Positions 1 through 11,278 of a stretch of 64,000 nt of DNA are shown here, piece by piece (the stretch's first letter is position 1; each line of letters starts with the position of its first letter). Origin of the DNA: Vogesella alkaliphila (GTDB lineage Bacteria > Pseudomonadota > Gammaproteobacteria > Burkholderiales > Chromobacteriaceae); the NCBI RefSeq assembly GCF_014652475.1, contig NZ_BMYW01000003.1, positions 29,113 through 93,112 of the forward strand, given 5' to 3'. The notes beneath the pieces are model-generated. The model saw only the letters and a program-made list of their open reading frames with translations, was not told the DNA's origin and ran no database searches. Position numbers and translations under genes: made by a program.

Positions 1-47
1 GACAAGGTTGGCCGCCGTGTTTTGCTGCCGCTCGTCTGGCGGGCGGC

Positions 48-527
48 TTAGGCCTTGGCCGCCGGGCTGTCCGGCCGCTCGCGCAGCGCCAGCCCCTTCA
101 GCAGGTAGCGCAGGAACTGGTCGCCGCAGGGGCGGAAGTGCTTGTGGTCCGGCTTGCGGAACAGCGCGCCGATCTCGCTGCTGGACACCTTGAAGTCGCT
201 GCGCGCCATCAGCGCCTTGATGTCTTCCTGTTTCAGGTCGAAGGCGATGCGCAGCTTCTTCAGGATCTCGTTGTTGTTGAGGCGCAGGAGCGGCGCCGGG
301 GCCGGCGCGCCGTCGCGGCGACCACGGCGCTCGATGATCAGACCGTCGAGAAAGGCGCCGAGCAGCTCGTCGCTGCACGGGCGGAAGGCCGGGTCGTCGT
401 CCTTCTTCAGCAGCGGCGCGAAGTCGTCGTCGGCCAGCGGCTCGACGTGGCGCAGGATCGCCAGCATGCGGTTGTCGGGGCAATCGATGATGAAGCGCAC
501 GCTGCGCAGGATGTCGTTATTGATCAT
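48..527 (-). CDS. yehS: YehS family protein (DUF1456)
   Basis: The 159-residue protein consists of two related DUF1456 repeats, one starting near residue 2 (NNDILRSVRFI) and one near residue 82 (LNNNEILKKLRIAF), each ending in a similar FRPC segment. This two-repeat plan and the length match E. coli YehS. The molecular function is unknown, and the protein is probably cytosolic because no signal peptide or membrane segment is visible. It reads on the minus strand, 39 bases downstream of pdxH, and may be transcribed with it. Family assignment is confident; a function cannot be given. Confidence 0.88.
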   Translation of the reverse strand: MINNDILRSVRFIIDCPDNRMLAILRHVEPLADDDFAPLLKKDDDPAFRPCSDELLGAFLDGLIIERRGRRDGAPAPAPLLRLNNNEILKKLRIAFDLKQEDIKALMARSDFKVSSSEIGALFRKPDHKHFRPCGDQFLRYLLKGLALRERPDSPAAKA

Positions 528-566
528 GGCTGTCTTCAGGGTTGGCCGCAGGCGGCCAATATCGGG

Positions 567-1208
567 TTAGGGGGCGAGGCGCTGGCGCAGCCAGCTGCCG
601 TCGGCTTGCAGGGTGTACAGCACGCGGTCGTGCAGGCGGCTGGGGCGGCCCTGCCAGAATTCGACGCGGTCCGGTACCACCGCGTAGCCGCCCCAGTGCG
701 GCGGGCGCGGTACCGACAGCGGGTGCTTGAGGCCGAAGCCGGCGGCGCGGCTGACCAGCACCGCCTTGTTGTCGATCACGCTGCTCTGCTCGCTGGCCCA
801 GGCGCCGATGCGGCTGGTGTATGGGCGGCTGGCGAAGTAGGTGTCGGACACCTCGTCCGCCACCCGCGCCACGCGGCCCTCGATGCGCACCTGCCGTTCC
901 AGCTCCGGCCAGAAGAAGGTCAGCGCGATGTAGGGATTGCCGTCCAGCTGGCGGCCCTTGCGGCTGAGGTAGTTGGTATAGAACAGCAGTTGCCCGTGTT
1001 CCACCCCTTTCAGCAGCACGATGCGCGCCGACGGCCGGCCGTGCTCGTCGACACTGGCGACGTGCATCGCGGTCGGCTCGTTGACTTCGGCGGCGATGGC
1101 CTCGTGCAGCCACTGCTCGAACTGGGCCACCGGGTCCGGCAGGCAGTCGTCGGGCGAGAGTTCGTGTCGGCTGTATTCGAGGCGGATATCGGCGAGATTG
1201 AGCGCCAT
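567..1208 (-). CDS. pdxH: pyridoxamine 5'-phosphate oxidase PdxH
   Basis: This enzyme oxidises pyridoxine or pyridoxamine 5'-phosphate to pyridoxal 5'-phosphate with FMN and O2, the last step of vitamin B6 synthesis and salvage. The protein shows the FMN-binding split-barrel sequence, including [17 protein letters not shown] and the C-terminal RLHDRV substrate/FMN segment. The ATG at 1208 is chosen because it gives the usual start ([12 protein letters not shown]), the expected 213 residues and an AGGAGCC ribosome site just upstream; an earlier in-frame codon at 1265 adds a tail with no family similarity. PLP supports HemL and other aminotransferases encoded elsewhere in the window. Confidence 0.97.
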   Translation of the reverse strand: MALNLADIRLEYSRHELSPDDCLPDPVAQFEQWLHEAIAAEVNEPTAMHVASVDEHGRPSARIVLLKGVEHGQLLFYTNYLSRKGRQLDGNPYIALTFFWPELERQVRIEGRVARVADEVSDTYFASRPYTSRIGAWASEQSSVIDNKAVLVSRAAGFGLKHPLSVPRPPHWGGYAVVPDRVEFWQGRPSRLHDRVLYTLQADGSWLRQRLAP

Positions 1209-1302
1209 GGCTGGCTCCTGAATGAATGACGGCGGTGGCCGCGAGGCGGCAGTGTTGGCCGCCATGATACCGCAGGCGGTTGCCGCGATGGGTAGCGTTG
1301 CC

Positions 1303-2187
1303 TTACGGCCGCTGCCGCTGCGGCAGCTCGGCGGCGAGGAAATCGACCAGCATGCGCACCTTGGGCGACAGCTGGCGGTTGTGCGGGTACAGCGCCCAGA
1401 TGCCCTCGTCCGGCTCCTGGTAGGCGCCCAGCAGCGCCACCAGCGCGCCGCTTTGCAGGTGGCGCGCCACGTAGTAGTCGGGCAGCTGCACGATGCCGAC
1501 CTCCTGCAGCGCGGCGTGCACCAGCGCGTGGCCGCTGTTGCAGCGCAGGCTGCCGCGCACGCGCAGCAGGCGGCGCTTGCCCTGTTCCTGCACGTGCCAC
1601 ACCTCGTTGCTGCCCAGCAGGCAGTTGTGCTGCTCCAGCTCCGGCAGGCTGTTGGGGATGCCGTGGCGCGCCAGGTAGCCGGGCGCGGCGCAGATGTACT
1701 GCCGCCGCGACGCCAGCCGCCGCGCCATCAGCGAGGAGTCGGCAAGGTGGCCGATGCGGATCGCCAGGTCGTAGCCGTCGTGCACCAGGTCCAGCAGCTG
1801 GTTGCTGAGGTTGAGGTTGATCTCCAGCGCCGGGTACTGCCGGCCGAAGGCGGTGATCAGCGGCGCGATGTGGCTCTCGCCGTAGGCCAGCGGCGCGGTC
1901 AGCTTCAGCGTGCCCTGCGGCACCGCCAGATGCTGCGATACCGCGCGCTCGGCGTCGGCCAGCGAATCCAGCAGCTGGCGGCAGTGCTGCAGGTACAGCT
2001 GGCCGGTCTCGGTCAGCGTCACGTGGCGGGTGGTGCGGTACAAGAGCTGCGCGCCCAGCCGCGTCTCCAGCCGCGTCACCTGGCGGCTGACCTGCGCCAC
2101 CGACAGCGACAGCGCCAGCGCGGCGCGGGTGAAGCTGCCCTGCTCGGCCACGCTGACGAACTCGCACACCCCTTCCCATGCCGGCAT
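1303..2187 (-). CDS. LysR-family transcriptional regulator
   Basis: The protein has 294 residues. Its N-terminal winged helix-turn-helix (about residues 5-62; [21 protein letters not shown]) is followed by the periplasmic-binding-like effector domain from about residue 90 ([11 protein letters not shown]) to the end. It is divergent from the frmA-fghA pair across a 105-base gap that contains the inverted repeat CCGATA-N8-TATCGG. A role in controlling the glutathione-dependent formaldehyde pathway is therefore likely but is inference from position. The sequence belongs to the large LysR group whose effector domain starts with the LTAP motif; the ligand is unknown. Confidence 0.93.
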   Translation of the reverse strand: MPAWEGVCEFVSVAEQGSFTRAALALSLSVAQVSRQVTRLETRLGAQLLYRTTRHVTLTETGQLYLQHCRQLLDSLADAERAVSQHLAVPQGTLKLTAPLAYGESHIAPLITAFGRQYPALEINLNLSNQLLDLVHDGYDLAIRIGHLADSSLMARRLASRRQYICAAPGYLARHGIPNSLPELEQHNCLLGSNEVWHVQEQGKRRLLRVRGSLRCNSGHALVHAALQEVGIVQLPDYYVARHLQSGALVALLGAYQEPDEGIWALYPHNRQLSPKVRMLVDFLAAELPQRQRP

Positions 2188-2213
2188 TGTTGCTCCCTGT
2201 AAAAAATCATTTA

Positions 2214-3420
<1,207 letters not shown>

Positions 3421-3477
3421 ACCACCGGCGCTTGCGGCCAACGTTGGCCGCAGCCGCCACCGGGAGAGACGCGACCG

Positions 3478-4323
3478 ATGAACCTGGAAATGATCGCCAG
3501 CAACAAGAGCTTCGGCGGCTGGCACAAGCAGTACCACCACGATTCGGCGGTGCTGGGCTGCCGCATGCGCTTTGCCGTCTACCTGCCGCCGCAGGCCGCC
3601 AGCGGCCAGCCGGTGCCGGTGCTGTACTGGCTGTCGGGGCTGACCTGCAGCGACGAGAACTTCATGCAGAAGGCCGGCGCGCAGCGCGTCGCCGCCGAGC
3701 TGGGCATCGCCATCGTGGCGCCGGATACCAGCCCGCGCGGCGAGGACGTCGCCGACGACACCGGCTACGACCTCGGCCAGGGCGCCGGCTTCTACCTCAA
3801 CGCCAGCGAGGCGCCGTGGATGCGGCACTACCGCATGTACGACTACGTGAGCCAGGAGCTGCCGGCGCTGGTCGCCGCCCACTTCCCGGTCAGCGACCGC
3901 CGCGCCATCGCCGGCCACTCCATGGGCGGCCACGGTGCGCTGGTGTGCGCGCTGAAACGGCCGCAGGACTACGTGTCGGTGTCGGCGTTCAGCCCGATCG
4001 CCAACCCGGTCAACGCGCCGTGGGGGCAGAAGGCGTTCAGCGCCTACCTCGGCGCCGACCGCGCCGCGTGGCAGGCATGGGACGCCAGCGTGCTGATGGC
4101 CGCCGCCGGCGCCGATGCGCGCCTGCCGTGCCGGGTGGACATCGGCCTCGCCGACGGCTTCCTCGCCGAACAGCTGCAGCCGGAGGCGCTGGAACGCGCC
4201 GCCGCCGCCAGCGGCTACCCGCTGCAGCTGCACCGCCACGACGGCTACGACCACAGCTACTACTTCATCGCCAGCTTCATCGAGGCGCAGCTGCGCTTCC
4301 ACGCCGGCTACCTGTTCGCCTGA
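3478..4323 (+). CDS. fghA: S-formylglutathione hydrolase
   Basis: This alpha/beta-hydrolase splits S-formylglutathione into formate and glutathione, completing the pathway begun by FrmA. The nucleophile lies in [10 protein letters not shown] (Ser148), and the catalytic histidine is probably in the C-terminal DGYDHSYYF segment. The N-terminal LTCSDENF segment is typical of the family. At 281 residues the length is normal. A GGGAGAG ribosome site precedes the ATG. Confidence 0.96.
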   Translation: MNLEMIASNKSFGGWHKQYHHDSAVLGCRMRFAVYLPPQAASGQPVPVLYWLSGLTCSDENFMQKAGAQRVAAELGIAIVAPDTSPRGEDVADDTGYDLGQGAGFYLNASEAPWMRHYRMYDYVSQELPALVAAHFPVSDRRAIAGHSMGGHGALVCALKRPQDYVSVSAFSPIANPVNAPWGQKAFSAYLGADRAAWQAWDASVLMAAAGADARLPCRVDIGLADGFLAEQLQPEALERAAAASGYPLQLHRHDGYDHSYYFIASFIEAQLRFHAGYLFA

Positions 4324-4434
4324 TACAGGTCAAGCCGCCGCCGGCCAGCACCGGCCGGTGCGCGGCCGGCGCCCTCGGCACGGCGGTTTTGGGCTAGAAT
4401 AGCCCGTTTCCCACTGCGGCTTTTCCTTGCACTC

Positions 4435-5687
4435 ATGCACCTGGTTGCCTTTGGACTGAACCACCACACCGCCCCGCTGGCGATACGCGAACGGCTGGCC
4501 TTCCCTGCAGAAACCCTGCCGGGCGCCCTGGCGCAGCTGGTGGATTCGCAGGCCGCGCGCGAGGCGACCATCGTCTCCACCTGTAACCGCACCGAGCTGT
4601 ACTGCGCCACGCAGCAGCCGGACGCGGCACTGGCGTGGCTGGCCAGCTACCACGGCCTGAGCCTGGACGAAGTGCGTCCCTACCTGTACCAGCTCGACGC
4701 CGCCGAAGCGGCGCGCCACGCCTTCCGCGTCGCCTCCGGGCTGGATTCCATGGTGCTGGGCGAGACGCAGATCCTGGGGCAGATCAAGGACGCGGTGCGC
4801 GTGGCCGAGCGCGCCGGCACCCTGGGCAGCCTGCTCAACGGCCTGTTCCAGAAAACCTTCGCCGTGGCCAAGGACGTGCGCAGCCAGACCGCGGTCGGCG
4901 CCAGCTCGGTGTCGATGGCCGCCGCCGGCGTGCGCCTCACCGAGCAGATCTTCGCCTCGGTCGGCGAGCTGAACGTGCTGTTCATCGGCGCCGGCGAGAT
5001 GATCGAGCTGGTCGCCACCCACTACGCCGCGCGCAAGCCGGCCTGTATCACCGTCGCCAACCGCACGCTGGAGCGTGGCCAGGCATTGGCGACGCAATTC
5101 GGCGGCAACGCCATCACCCTCGCCGAGCTGCCGGACCACCTGCACCACTACGACGTGGTGGTCAGCTCCACCGCCAGCCAGCTGCCCATCATCGGCAAGG
5201 GCATGGTCGAGCGCGCGATCAAGGCGCGTCGCCATCGCCCCATCTTCATGCTTGATCTGGCGGTGCCGCGCGACATCGAGGCCGAGGTCGGCGAGCTGTC
5301 CGACGTCTACCTCTACACCGTCGACGACATCGCCGGCATCGTCGAAGTCGGCCAGCAGGCGCGCAGCCAGGCGGCGGAAGAAGCCGAAACCATCATCGCC
5401 CACCGCGTCGGCGAATTCAGCGACTGGCTCAAGCGCCGCGAAAGCGTGCCGCTGATCCGCGCGCTGCGCGACGAGGCGGAGCGCACCCGCCGCAACGCGC
5501 TGGAGGCCGCGATGAAACAGCTGGCCAAAGGCGCACCGCCGGAAAAAGTGCTGGAAGTCCTGTCGGTACAACTGACCAACAAACTGATGCATCCGCCGAC
5601 GCAGGCGCTGTCTTCCGGCAGCGGCGCGGCGCACGACGCACAGGTGGCGCTGATCGCCAGCCTGTATCGTTTGCACCCGGAGTCGTA

Positions 5688-5688
<1 letters not shown>
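4435..5688 (+). CDS. hemA: glutamyl-tRNA reductase HemA
   Basis: HemA reduces Glu-tRNA(Glu) to glutamate-1-semialdehyde with NADPH, the committed step of C5-pathway heme synthesis. HemL, encoded at 32.3 kb, uses its product. The start [14 protein letters not shown], the catalytic cysteine (Cys50) in STCNRTE, the GxGEM nucleotide turn (IGAGEMIEL) and the C-terminal dimerisation helices are visible in 417 residues. The stop overlaps the start of prfA by one base. A TAGAAT hexamer at 4395-4400 may be its -10 element, but no convincing -35 was seen. Confidence 0.97.
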
Positions 5689-6770
<1,082 letters not shown>

Positions 6771-6813
6771 GGGATTGAGCTGGCGGCCGAGGTTGGCCGC
6801 AAGAGGCAACAGG

Positions 6814-6844
6814 AAAGGGCAAGCCGGTGGCTTGCCCTTTTGTC
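6814..6844 (+). terminator. terminator of hemA-prfA
   Basis: A perfect 12-base stem (6814-6825 with 6829-6840) with a 3-base loop ends in a T-run. It lies 44 bases after the prfA stop. Confidence 0.85.
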
Positions 6845-6904
6845 ATTGTTCGCCCGGCGTAGGGTGTGTCACCCAGCGTGCCGGGCGACGCACCGCTGAC
6901 GTTC

Positions 6905-7170
6905 AAAGGTTGGCCGTAGGCCGTAACGGACTTGCGGCCAACCTTGCTTGGGCCTGCTGAATCCGCTGCGCGGATGCTGATTTTTCTTGCCGCTTCCGCG
7001 CGGCGGACGGGAAAGGGGGATACCGCATCCCCCTTTTCAATCCCCGCTCTTCCCGGAGGCGCAAGAATCCCCGTGACAACTGCCGCCATCCCGGCGCCGC
7101 CCATACGCTGCGCTCAAAAGAGGGCGGCTTGTTTCCGGGCTGGCGACAGTTGTCACGGCTTGCGCCAACG
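6905..7170. repeat. composite intergenic repeat, copy A
   Basis: The 663-base stretch from 6771 to 7433 has no convincing gene. It holds this repeat, whose parts occur in the same order at 26,954-27,224: an inverted pair of the GGTTGGCCGC motif (6908 and 6938, the first with one mismatch), a CCGCTGCGCGGAT element, and a long hairpin with arms 7071-7094 and 7135-7158 (22 of 24 pairs) plus an outer stem 7058-7065 with 7159-7166. The loop section (CCGCCCATACG, then CAAAAGAGGGCGGCTTGTTT) is nearly identical to copy B, while several stem bases change on both sides together. Confidence 0.8.
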
Positions 7171-7242
7171 GGAACGGGTGCGCCGGACCGGTGCTGGCTG
7201 CCGGTTCGGGTTGGTGGCGTTGCTCGCGGCCAACCTTGCTTT

Positions 7243-7312
7243 CGTGTCTTTCCGTGTGCTTCCGTGGCCAAAAATCCGGACCGCTTGCCGCGACAAGGTT
7301 GGCCGCAAGCTG
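7243..7312. repeat. 70-base dispersed repeat, copy 1
   Basis: The segment beginning CGTGTCTTTCCGTGTGCT and ending GCGACAAGGTTGGCCGCAAG recurs with few changes at about 32,008-32,078. Both copies are intergenic and end in the GGTTGGCCGC motif. No gene is supported here. Confidence 0.7.
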
Positions 7313-7433
7313 CCGTCGTGCGGATTGCAAAGCAAGAACCGGATCGTCATGGCGCTCGCCTTTGCCTACACTGTGATTTTCGCGAGGGGGTGACGATGAC
7401 GGTAACGAACGGGCTGGTGACGGGAGCGGGGCG

Positions 7434-8303
7434 ATGACGGAGCCGCGCGACTGGTTGTGGTTGCTGCTGCTGGCGGCGATGTGGGGGGCGTCCTTCCTGT
7501 TCATGCGCGTGGCGGTGCCGGCGCTGGGGCCGTTCCCGCTGATCGCGCTGCGCCTGGGCGTGGCGACGCTGGCGCTGCTGCCGCTGTTGGGGTGGCAGCC
7601 GGGGGGCTTCGGGCTGTGGCGGCAGCACTGGCGCGCCATCGCCGTGGTCGGCGTGTTCCTGTCGGCGCTGCCGTTCTGCCTGATCGCGTGGGCGACGCTG
7701 ACGCTGCCGGCCGGGGTGGCGTCGGTGCTGAATGCCACCACGCCGCTGATGACCGCGCTGTGGGCGATCCCGCTGGCCGGCGAGGCGATGACGCGGCAGC
7801 GCGCCGCCGGGCTGGCGCTGGGGCTGGCCGGGGTGCTGGTGCTGACGCTGGGGCGCGGCGCCGCCTTCGGGCTGGACAGCGCGCTGCCGGTGCTGGCGAT
7901 GCTGGGTGCCACCGCCTGCTACGGCTGGTCTGGGCACATGGCCAGGCGCTGGTTGCCGGGGCTGCCGCCGCTGGTGACGGCGACCGGCAGCCTGGCGTCC
8001 GGCGCCATCCTGCTGTTGCCGCTGGCGCTGTGGACATGGCCGCCGCAGGCGCCGACGGCCACGGTGTGGGGCGCGGTGCTGCTGCTGGCGCTGGCCTGCA
8101 CCGCGTTTGCCTACGTGATCTTCTACCGCCTGATCGCGAAGCTGGGCGCCACCCGCGCCAGTAGCGTCACCTACCTGGTGCCGGTGTTCGGCGTGCTGTG
8201 GGGCGCGCTGTGGCTGGGCGAGGCGGTGAGCGCGGCGATGCTGGCCGGCGGCGTGCTGATCCTGGCCGGGGTGCTGCTGCTGGGCTGGCAGCGCCGCGGC
8301 TGA
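7434..8303 (+). CDS. EamA/DMT-family transporter
   Basis: The 289-residue protein is almost entirely hydrophobic and has about ten predicted membrane segments in two EamA repeats; the first repeat begins LWLLLLAAMWGASFLFMRVAV, which is the family's typical first helix. Such proteins export metabolites or drugs across the inner membrane; the substrate cannot be read from sequence. It is followed 12 bases later by a small membrane protein, so the two probably share a transcript. Confidence 0.9.
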   Translation: MTEPRDWLWLLLLAAMWGASFLFMRVAVPALGPFPLIALRLGVATLALLPLLGWQPGGFGLWRQHWRAIAVVGVFLSALPFCLIAWATLTLPAGVASVLNATTPLMTALWAIPLAGEAMTRQRAAGLALGLAGVLVLTLGRGAAFGLDSALPVLAMLGATACYGWSGHMARRWLPGLPPLVTATGSLASGAILLLPLALWTWPPQAPTATVWGAVLLLALACTAFAYVIFYRLIAKLGATRASSVTYLVPVFGVLWGALWLGEAVSAAMLAGGVLILAGVLLLGWQRRG

Positions 8304-8315
8304 ACGGGGGCGGGG

Positions 8316-8711
8316 ATGCGCTGGTGGCGGGTGCTGGTGGTGTGGGGGCTGATCGTGCTGGCGGAGACGCTGCAGGGCATGCTGCGCCAGTTGTGGCTGG
8401 TGCCGTGGCTGGGCGAGCTGCCGGCGCGGCAGCTGGGGGTGGTCAGCGGTGCGCTGCTGATTTTGCTGATTACCTGGGCCACGCGGCGCTGGTTGCGGCT
8501 GCGCACGCCGGCGCAACAGTTGCAGGCCGGTGCGCTGTGGCTGCTGCTGATGCTGCTGTTCGAGTTCGGCCTCGGCACGCTGCTGGGCTACCCGCCTGAG
8601 CGGCTGCTGGCGGATTACGATCCGCGCACCGGCGGTTATCTCGGGCTGGGCATGCTGGTGCTGCTGCTGGCGCCGTGGCTGGTCGGCCGCCGCCGTCACG
8701 ATGGCGACTGA
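8316..8711 (+). CDS. small integral membrane protein, function unknown
   Basis: The 131-residue protein has about four hydrophobic segments (around residues 5-22, 38-56, 67-88 and 106-124) separated by short basic loops, and a basic tail (GRRRHDGD). It starts 12 bases after the EamA transporter and is probably co-transcribed with it. I do not recognise a named family with certainty. Confidence 0.7.
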   Translation: MRWWRVLVVWGLIVLAETLQGMLRQLWLVPWLGELPARQLGVVSGALLILLITWATRRWLRLRTPAQQLQAGALWLLLMLLFEFGLGTLLGYPPERLLADYDPRTGGYLGLGMLVLLLAPWLVGRRRHDGD

Positions 8712-8726
8712 CTTGCGATTTGTATA

Positions 8727-8755
8727 TTGGTAAATAATTTATATATGTATATAAT
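8727..8755 (+). promoter_or_regulatory. sigma70-type promoter for the DUF2892 gene
   Basis: TTGGTA (8727-8732) and TATAAT (8750-8755) are separated by 17 bases in a short AT-rich patch, 28 bases before the next start codon. Confidence 0.55.
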
Positions 8756-8782
8756 GAATCATCGACAACAAGGAGCAGGGCG

Positions 8783-8974
8783 ATGAAACAGAATATCGGC
8801 AATACCGAACGCGTGATCCGCATCGTGGTGGGGCTGGCGATCACCAGCCTCGCCTTCATCGGCCCGGCGTCGCCGTGGGCGCTGCTGGGGCTGGTGCCGG
8901 TGGCGACCGGCATCTTCGGCTGGTGCCCGCCGTACGCGCTGCTGGGCATCAATACCTGCAAGCACAAGTCGTGA
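8783..8974 (+). CDS. DUF2892 (YgaP-type) small membrane protein
   Basis: The 63-residue protein begins MKQNIGNTERVIRIVVG, the signature of DUF2892. It has two membrane segments and a conserved C-terminal GWCPPYALLGINTC. The same domain forms the membrane anchor of the rhodanese YgaP; here it stands alone with its own promoter and an AAGGAGCA ribosome site. A terminator follows immediately. Function as a sulfur-related membrane protein is only a guess from the YgaP link. Confidence 0.9.
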   Translation: MKQNIGNTERVIRIVVGLAITSLAFIGPASPWALLGLVPVATGIFGWCPPYALLGINTCKHKS

Positions 8975-8994
8975 GCGCGGCGTCGCCATCATGA

Positions 8995-9021
8995 AAAAAC
9001 CGGCCATATCGGCCGGTTTTT
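8995..9021. terminator. bidirectional terminator
   Basis: An 11-base perfect stem (8995-9005 with 9011-9021) is flanked by an A-run on one side and a T-run on the other. It lies between the convergent DUF2892 and sensor-kinase genes and can serve both. Confidence 0.85.
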
Positions 9022-9043
9022 GCTTGTACACCCGCGCGCGGCC

Positions 9044-10354
9044 TCAGCCGGCAGCGGCCAGCGTCGGCAGCGTGATCACCACCGCGAAGCCGCCGTCCGG
9101 CGGGTAGTCGAAGCGCAGGCTGCCGCCGTGCTGCGCCACCACGCGGCTGACGATGGCGAGGCCCAGGCCGCTGCCGCCGTCGCTGCCGCGGTGTGCGGCC
9201 AACCTTTCGAACGGCGTCAGCGCCGCCTGCTGCAGTTCCGGCGCGATGCCGTCGCCGCTGTCGTGCACGCGCAGCTCGCACTGGCGATCGCCGGGCTGCA
9301 GGCTGACGCGAAACGGCGCGCGGCCGTAGCGGCGTGCGTTCTCCAGCAGGTTGGACAGCAGGCGCTGCAGCGCCAGCGCGTCGCCGTTGATGGTGGCGTC
9401 GCCGCGCTGCCAGGCGATCTCCATGTCGTCGCGGCGGAAGCGGGTCAGCACGTTGTCGACCAGCTCGCCCAGCGCCAGCGGCGTCAGCGGCCGCGTTTCC
9501 TCGCTGCGCGCGAAGTCGATGAACTGGCCGACGATGCGCGACAGCTCGTCGATGTCGTTGAGCATGCCGGCCTTGTCGCCGAGGTCGTCCTGCAGCTCCA
9601 CCGCCAGCTTCAGCCGCGTCAGCGGCGTGCGCAGGTCGTGCGACAGCCCGGCCAGCATCAGCCGCCGCTCGCTGGCGGCCTTGTCCAGCGCCAGCGCCAT
9701 GGTGTTGAAGCGTTCGATCACGTCGCGCACCTCGCGCGGGCCGCTGACCGGCACCGCCTGCGGCATGCGCCCGGCTTCGAGGTGGCGCGCGGCGTTGGCC
9801 AGCCGGCTCAGCGGCCGCGTGGTGCGCCACGCCAGCGCGAAGGCGGCCAGCACCGACAGCAGCGCCACCAGCCCGGCGGCCTGCAAGGTTGGCCGCAGCG
9901 CCGGCGGCAGGTAGCGGCGCAGCGGCATCACCAGCCAGTAGTGGCTGTCCAGCACCGGCACCTTGAGCCACAGCTCGCGGCGTTCGGCGCGGCTCATGCG
10001 CACGCTGACCGGCTCGCCGACGGCGTTGCCCAGCCAGGCTTCCAGCGGCGCGGCAAAGGGCGGCGCGGGAAAGGTCTCTGCCGGCGCCTGGGCCAGCGGC
10101 AGCAGCCGCGGCAGGCCGGGCAGGTTGTTGCGCAGCAGGAAGGCGTCGCGCTCCGCCGCCGGCAGCCGGTCGAGCGCCTCCTCGTAGTCGGCCAGCGTGT
10201 CCAGCACCTGCGCGTACAGCTGCCGCGCCAGCAGCGCGCTTTTCTGCTGTTCGGTCAGCCACAGCGTGAACACCTGGCTGGCCAGTACCGCCAGCACCAC
10301 CAGCGCCGCCAGGCGCAGGAACAGCGTGCCGCCGAAGCGTGCCAGCAGGCTCAT
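9044..10354 (-). CDS. EnvZ-type sensor histidine kinase
   Basis: The 436-residue membrane kinase has a first membrane helix (about residues 13-33), a periplasmic region of about 120 residues, a second helix (about 158-178), a HAMP domain, the dimerisation box with phospho-accepting His239 (AGLSHDLRTPLTR) and an ATPase domain with the N box (NLLENARRYG) and G boxes (GDGIAP, GGSGLGL). Its ATG overlaps the stop of the response-regulator gene (ATGA). Length and layout match the EnvZ subgroup, but the stimulus is unknown. Confidence 0.92.
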   Translation of the reverse strand: MSLLARFGGTLFLRLAALVVLAVLASQVFTLWLTEQQKSALLARQLYAQVLDTLADYEEALDRLPAAERDAFLLRNNLPGLPRLLPLAQAPAETFPAPPFAAPLEAWLGNAVGEPVSVRMSRAERRELWLKVPVLDSHYWLVMPLRRYLPPALRPTLQAAGLVALLSVLAAFALAWRTTRPLSRLANAARHLEAGRMPQAVPVSGPREVRDVIERFNTMALALDKAASERRLMLAGLSHDLRTPLTRLKLAVELQDDLGDKAGMLNDIDELSRIVGQFIDFARSEETRPLTPLALGELVDNVLTRFRRDDMEIAWQRGDATINGDALALQRLLSNLLENARRYGRAPFRVSLQPGDRQCELRVHDSGDGIAPELQQAALTPFERLAAHRGSDGGSGLGLAIVSRVVAQHGGSLRFDYPPDGGFAVVITLPTLAAAG

Positions 10355-11082
10355 GTCGCGTCCCTTGCCTTGCCGTCGGGCACGAACACGTAGCCGTAGC
10401 CCCACACCGTCTGCAGGTAGCGCGGCGCGCCGTCGCCGTCCTCGATCAGCTTGCGCAGCCGCGACACGTGCACGTCGATGCTGCGGTCCTGCGATTCGCC
10501 GCCGCCCTTGCCCAGCGCCAGCTCCATCAGCTGTTCGCGCGTCAGCGGCCGTCGCGGGTGGCTGGCCAGCGCCAGCAGCACCGCATACTCGGCGGTGGTC
10601 AGCGTCACCGGCTGGCCGTCGCGCAGCAGCTCGCGCCGCGCCGGGTGCAGCTCGCAGTTGCCGAAGCCCAGCACCTCGTCGGCGTCGTGCGGCGCCATCA
10701 CCACCGGCGTCTGCGCGTGGCGGCGCAGCACCGCGTGGATGCGCGCCGCCAGCTCGCGCGGGTTGAAGGGCTTGGCCAGGTAGTCGTCGGCGCCCATTTC
10801 CAGGCCGAGGATGCGGTCGATGTCCTCGCCGCGCGCGGTGAGCATGATCACCGGGATCGGTTCGCCCTGCGCGCGCAGGCGGCGCACCACCGCCAGCCCG
10901 TCGTCGCCGGGCATCATCACGTCCAGCACCAGCAGGTCCGGGCGGTTGCGCGCCAGCTTGCGGTCGAGGTCGCGCGCGTCCGGCAGCGTGTCGACGCTGA
11001 AGCCCTGCTGCGCGAGATAACGCTGCAGCAGCTCGCGCAGGCGCACATCGTCGTCGACGACCAGTATCTTGTGGTTTTCCAT
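10351..11082 (-). CDS. OmpR-family response regulator
   Basis: The 243-residue protein has a receiver domain with the acidic pocket (VVDDD), phospho-acceptor Asp54 (LLVLDVMMPGDDG) and the switch lysine in LAKPFNPREL, followed by a winged-helix DNA-binding domain (DRSIDVHVSRLRKLIE, YLQTVWGYGYVF). It is translationally coupled to the kinase. Three GTTAAC half-sites lie upstream, in the region shared with the divergent secreted protein, which suggests that it controls both its own operon and that gene (inference). Confidence 0.94.
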   Translation of the reverse strand: MENHKILVVDDDVRLRELLQRYLAQQGFSVDTLPDARDLDRKLARNRPDLLVLDVMMPGDDGLAVVRRLRAQGEPIPVIMLTARGEDIDRILGLEMGADDYLAKPFNPRELAARIHAVLRRHAQTPVVMAPHDADEVLGFGNCELHPARRELLRDGQPVTLTTAEYAVLLALASHPRRPLTREQLMELALGKGGGESQDRSIDVHVSRLRKLIEDGDGAPRYLQTVWGYGYVFVPDGKARDAT

Positions 11083-11156
11083 CCGTCCCGTCCCGAATCT
11101 TTATCTGCCAAGCGTAACGCGCCTGCCGCGCCAAGTCAGCCCGGATATGAACAGCC

Positions 11157-11194
11157 GTTAACGCGGCGGCGGCGGTTAACACCTGTTAACACTT
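11157..11194. promoter_or_regulatory. candidate response-regulator box (GTTAAC repeats)
   Basis: GTTAACACCT (11175-11184) is directly followed by GTTAACACTT (11185-11194), a tandem repeat with the 10-base period typical of OmpR/PhoB-type boxes. Another GTTAAC lies at 11157-11162. They sit between the regulator gene and the divergent gene at 11,279. Confidence 0.5.
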
Positions 11195-11278
11195 GCCGCC
11201 GCCGCGGCAATACCCGGGCAAAACCTGCCGCGTACAGTCGGCTCATCCCTTCCAATGTCACAACCGAGGAGCCTGACC

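Noticed and set aside
6771-7433. CRISPR array or small RNA gene in the repeat block
   Set aside because: No regularly spaced direct repeats with unique spacers; the structure is a single long hairpin. A transcript cannot be excluded but is not shown.
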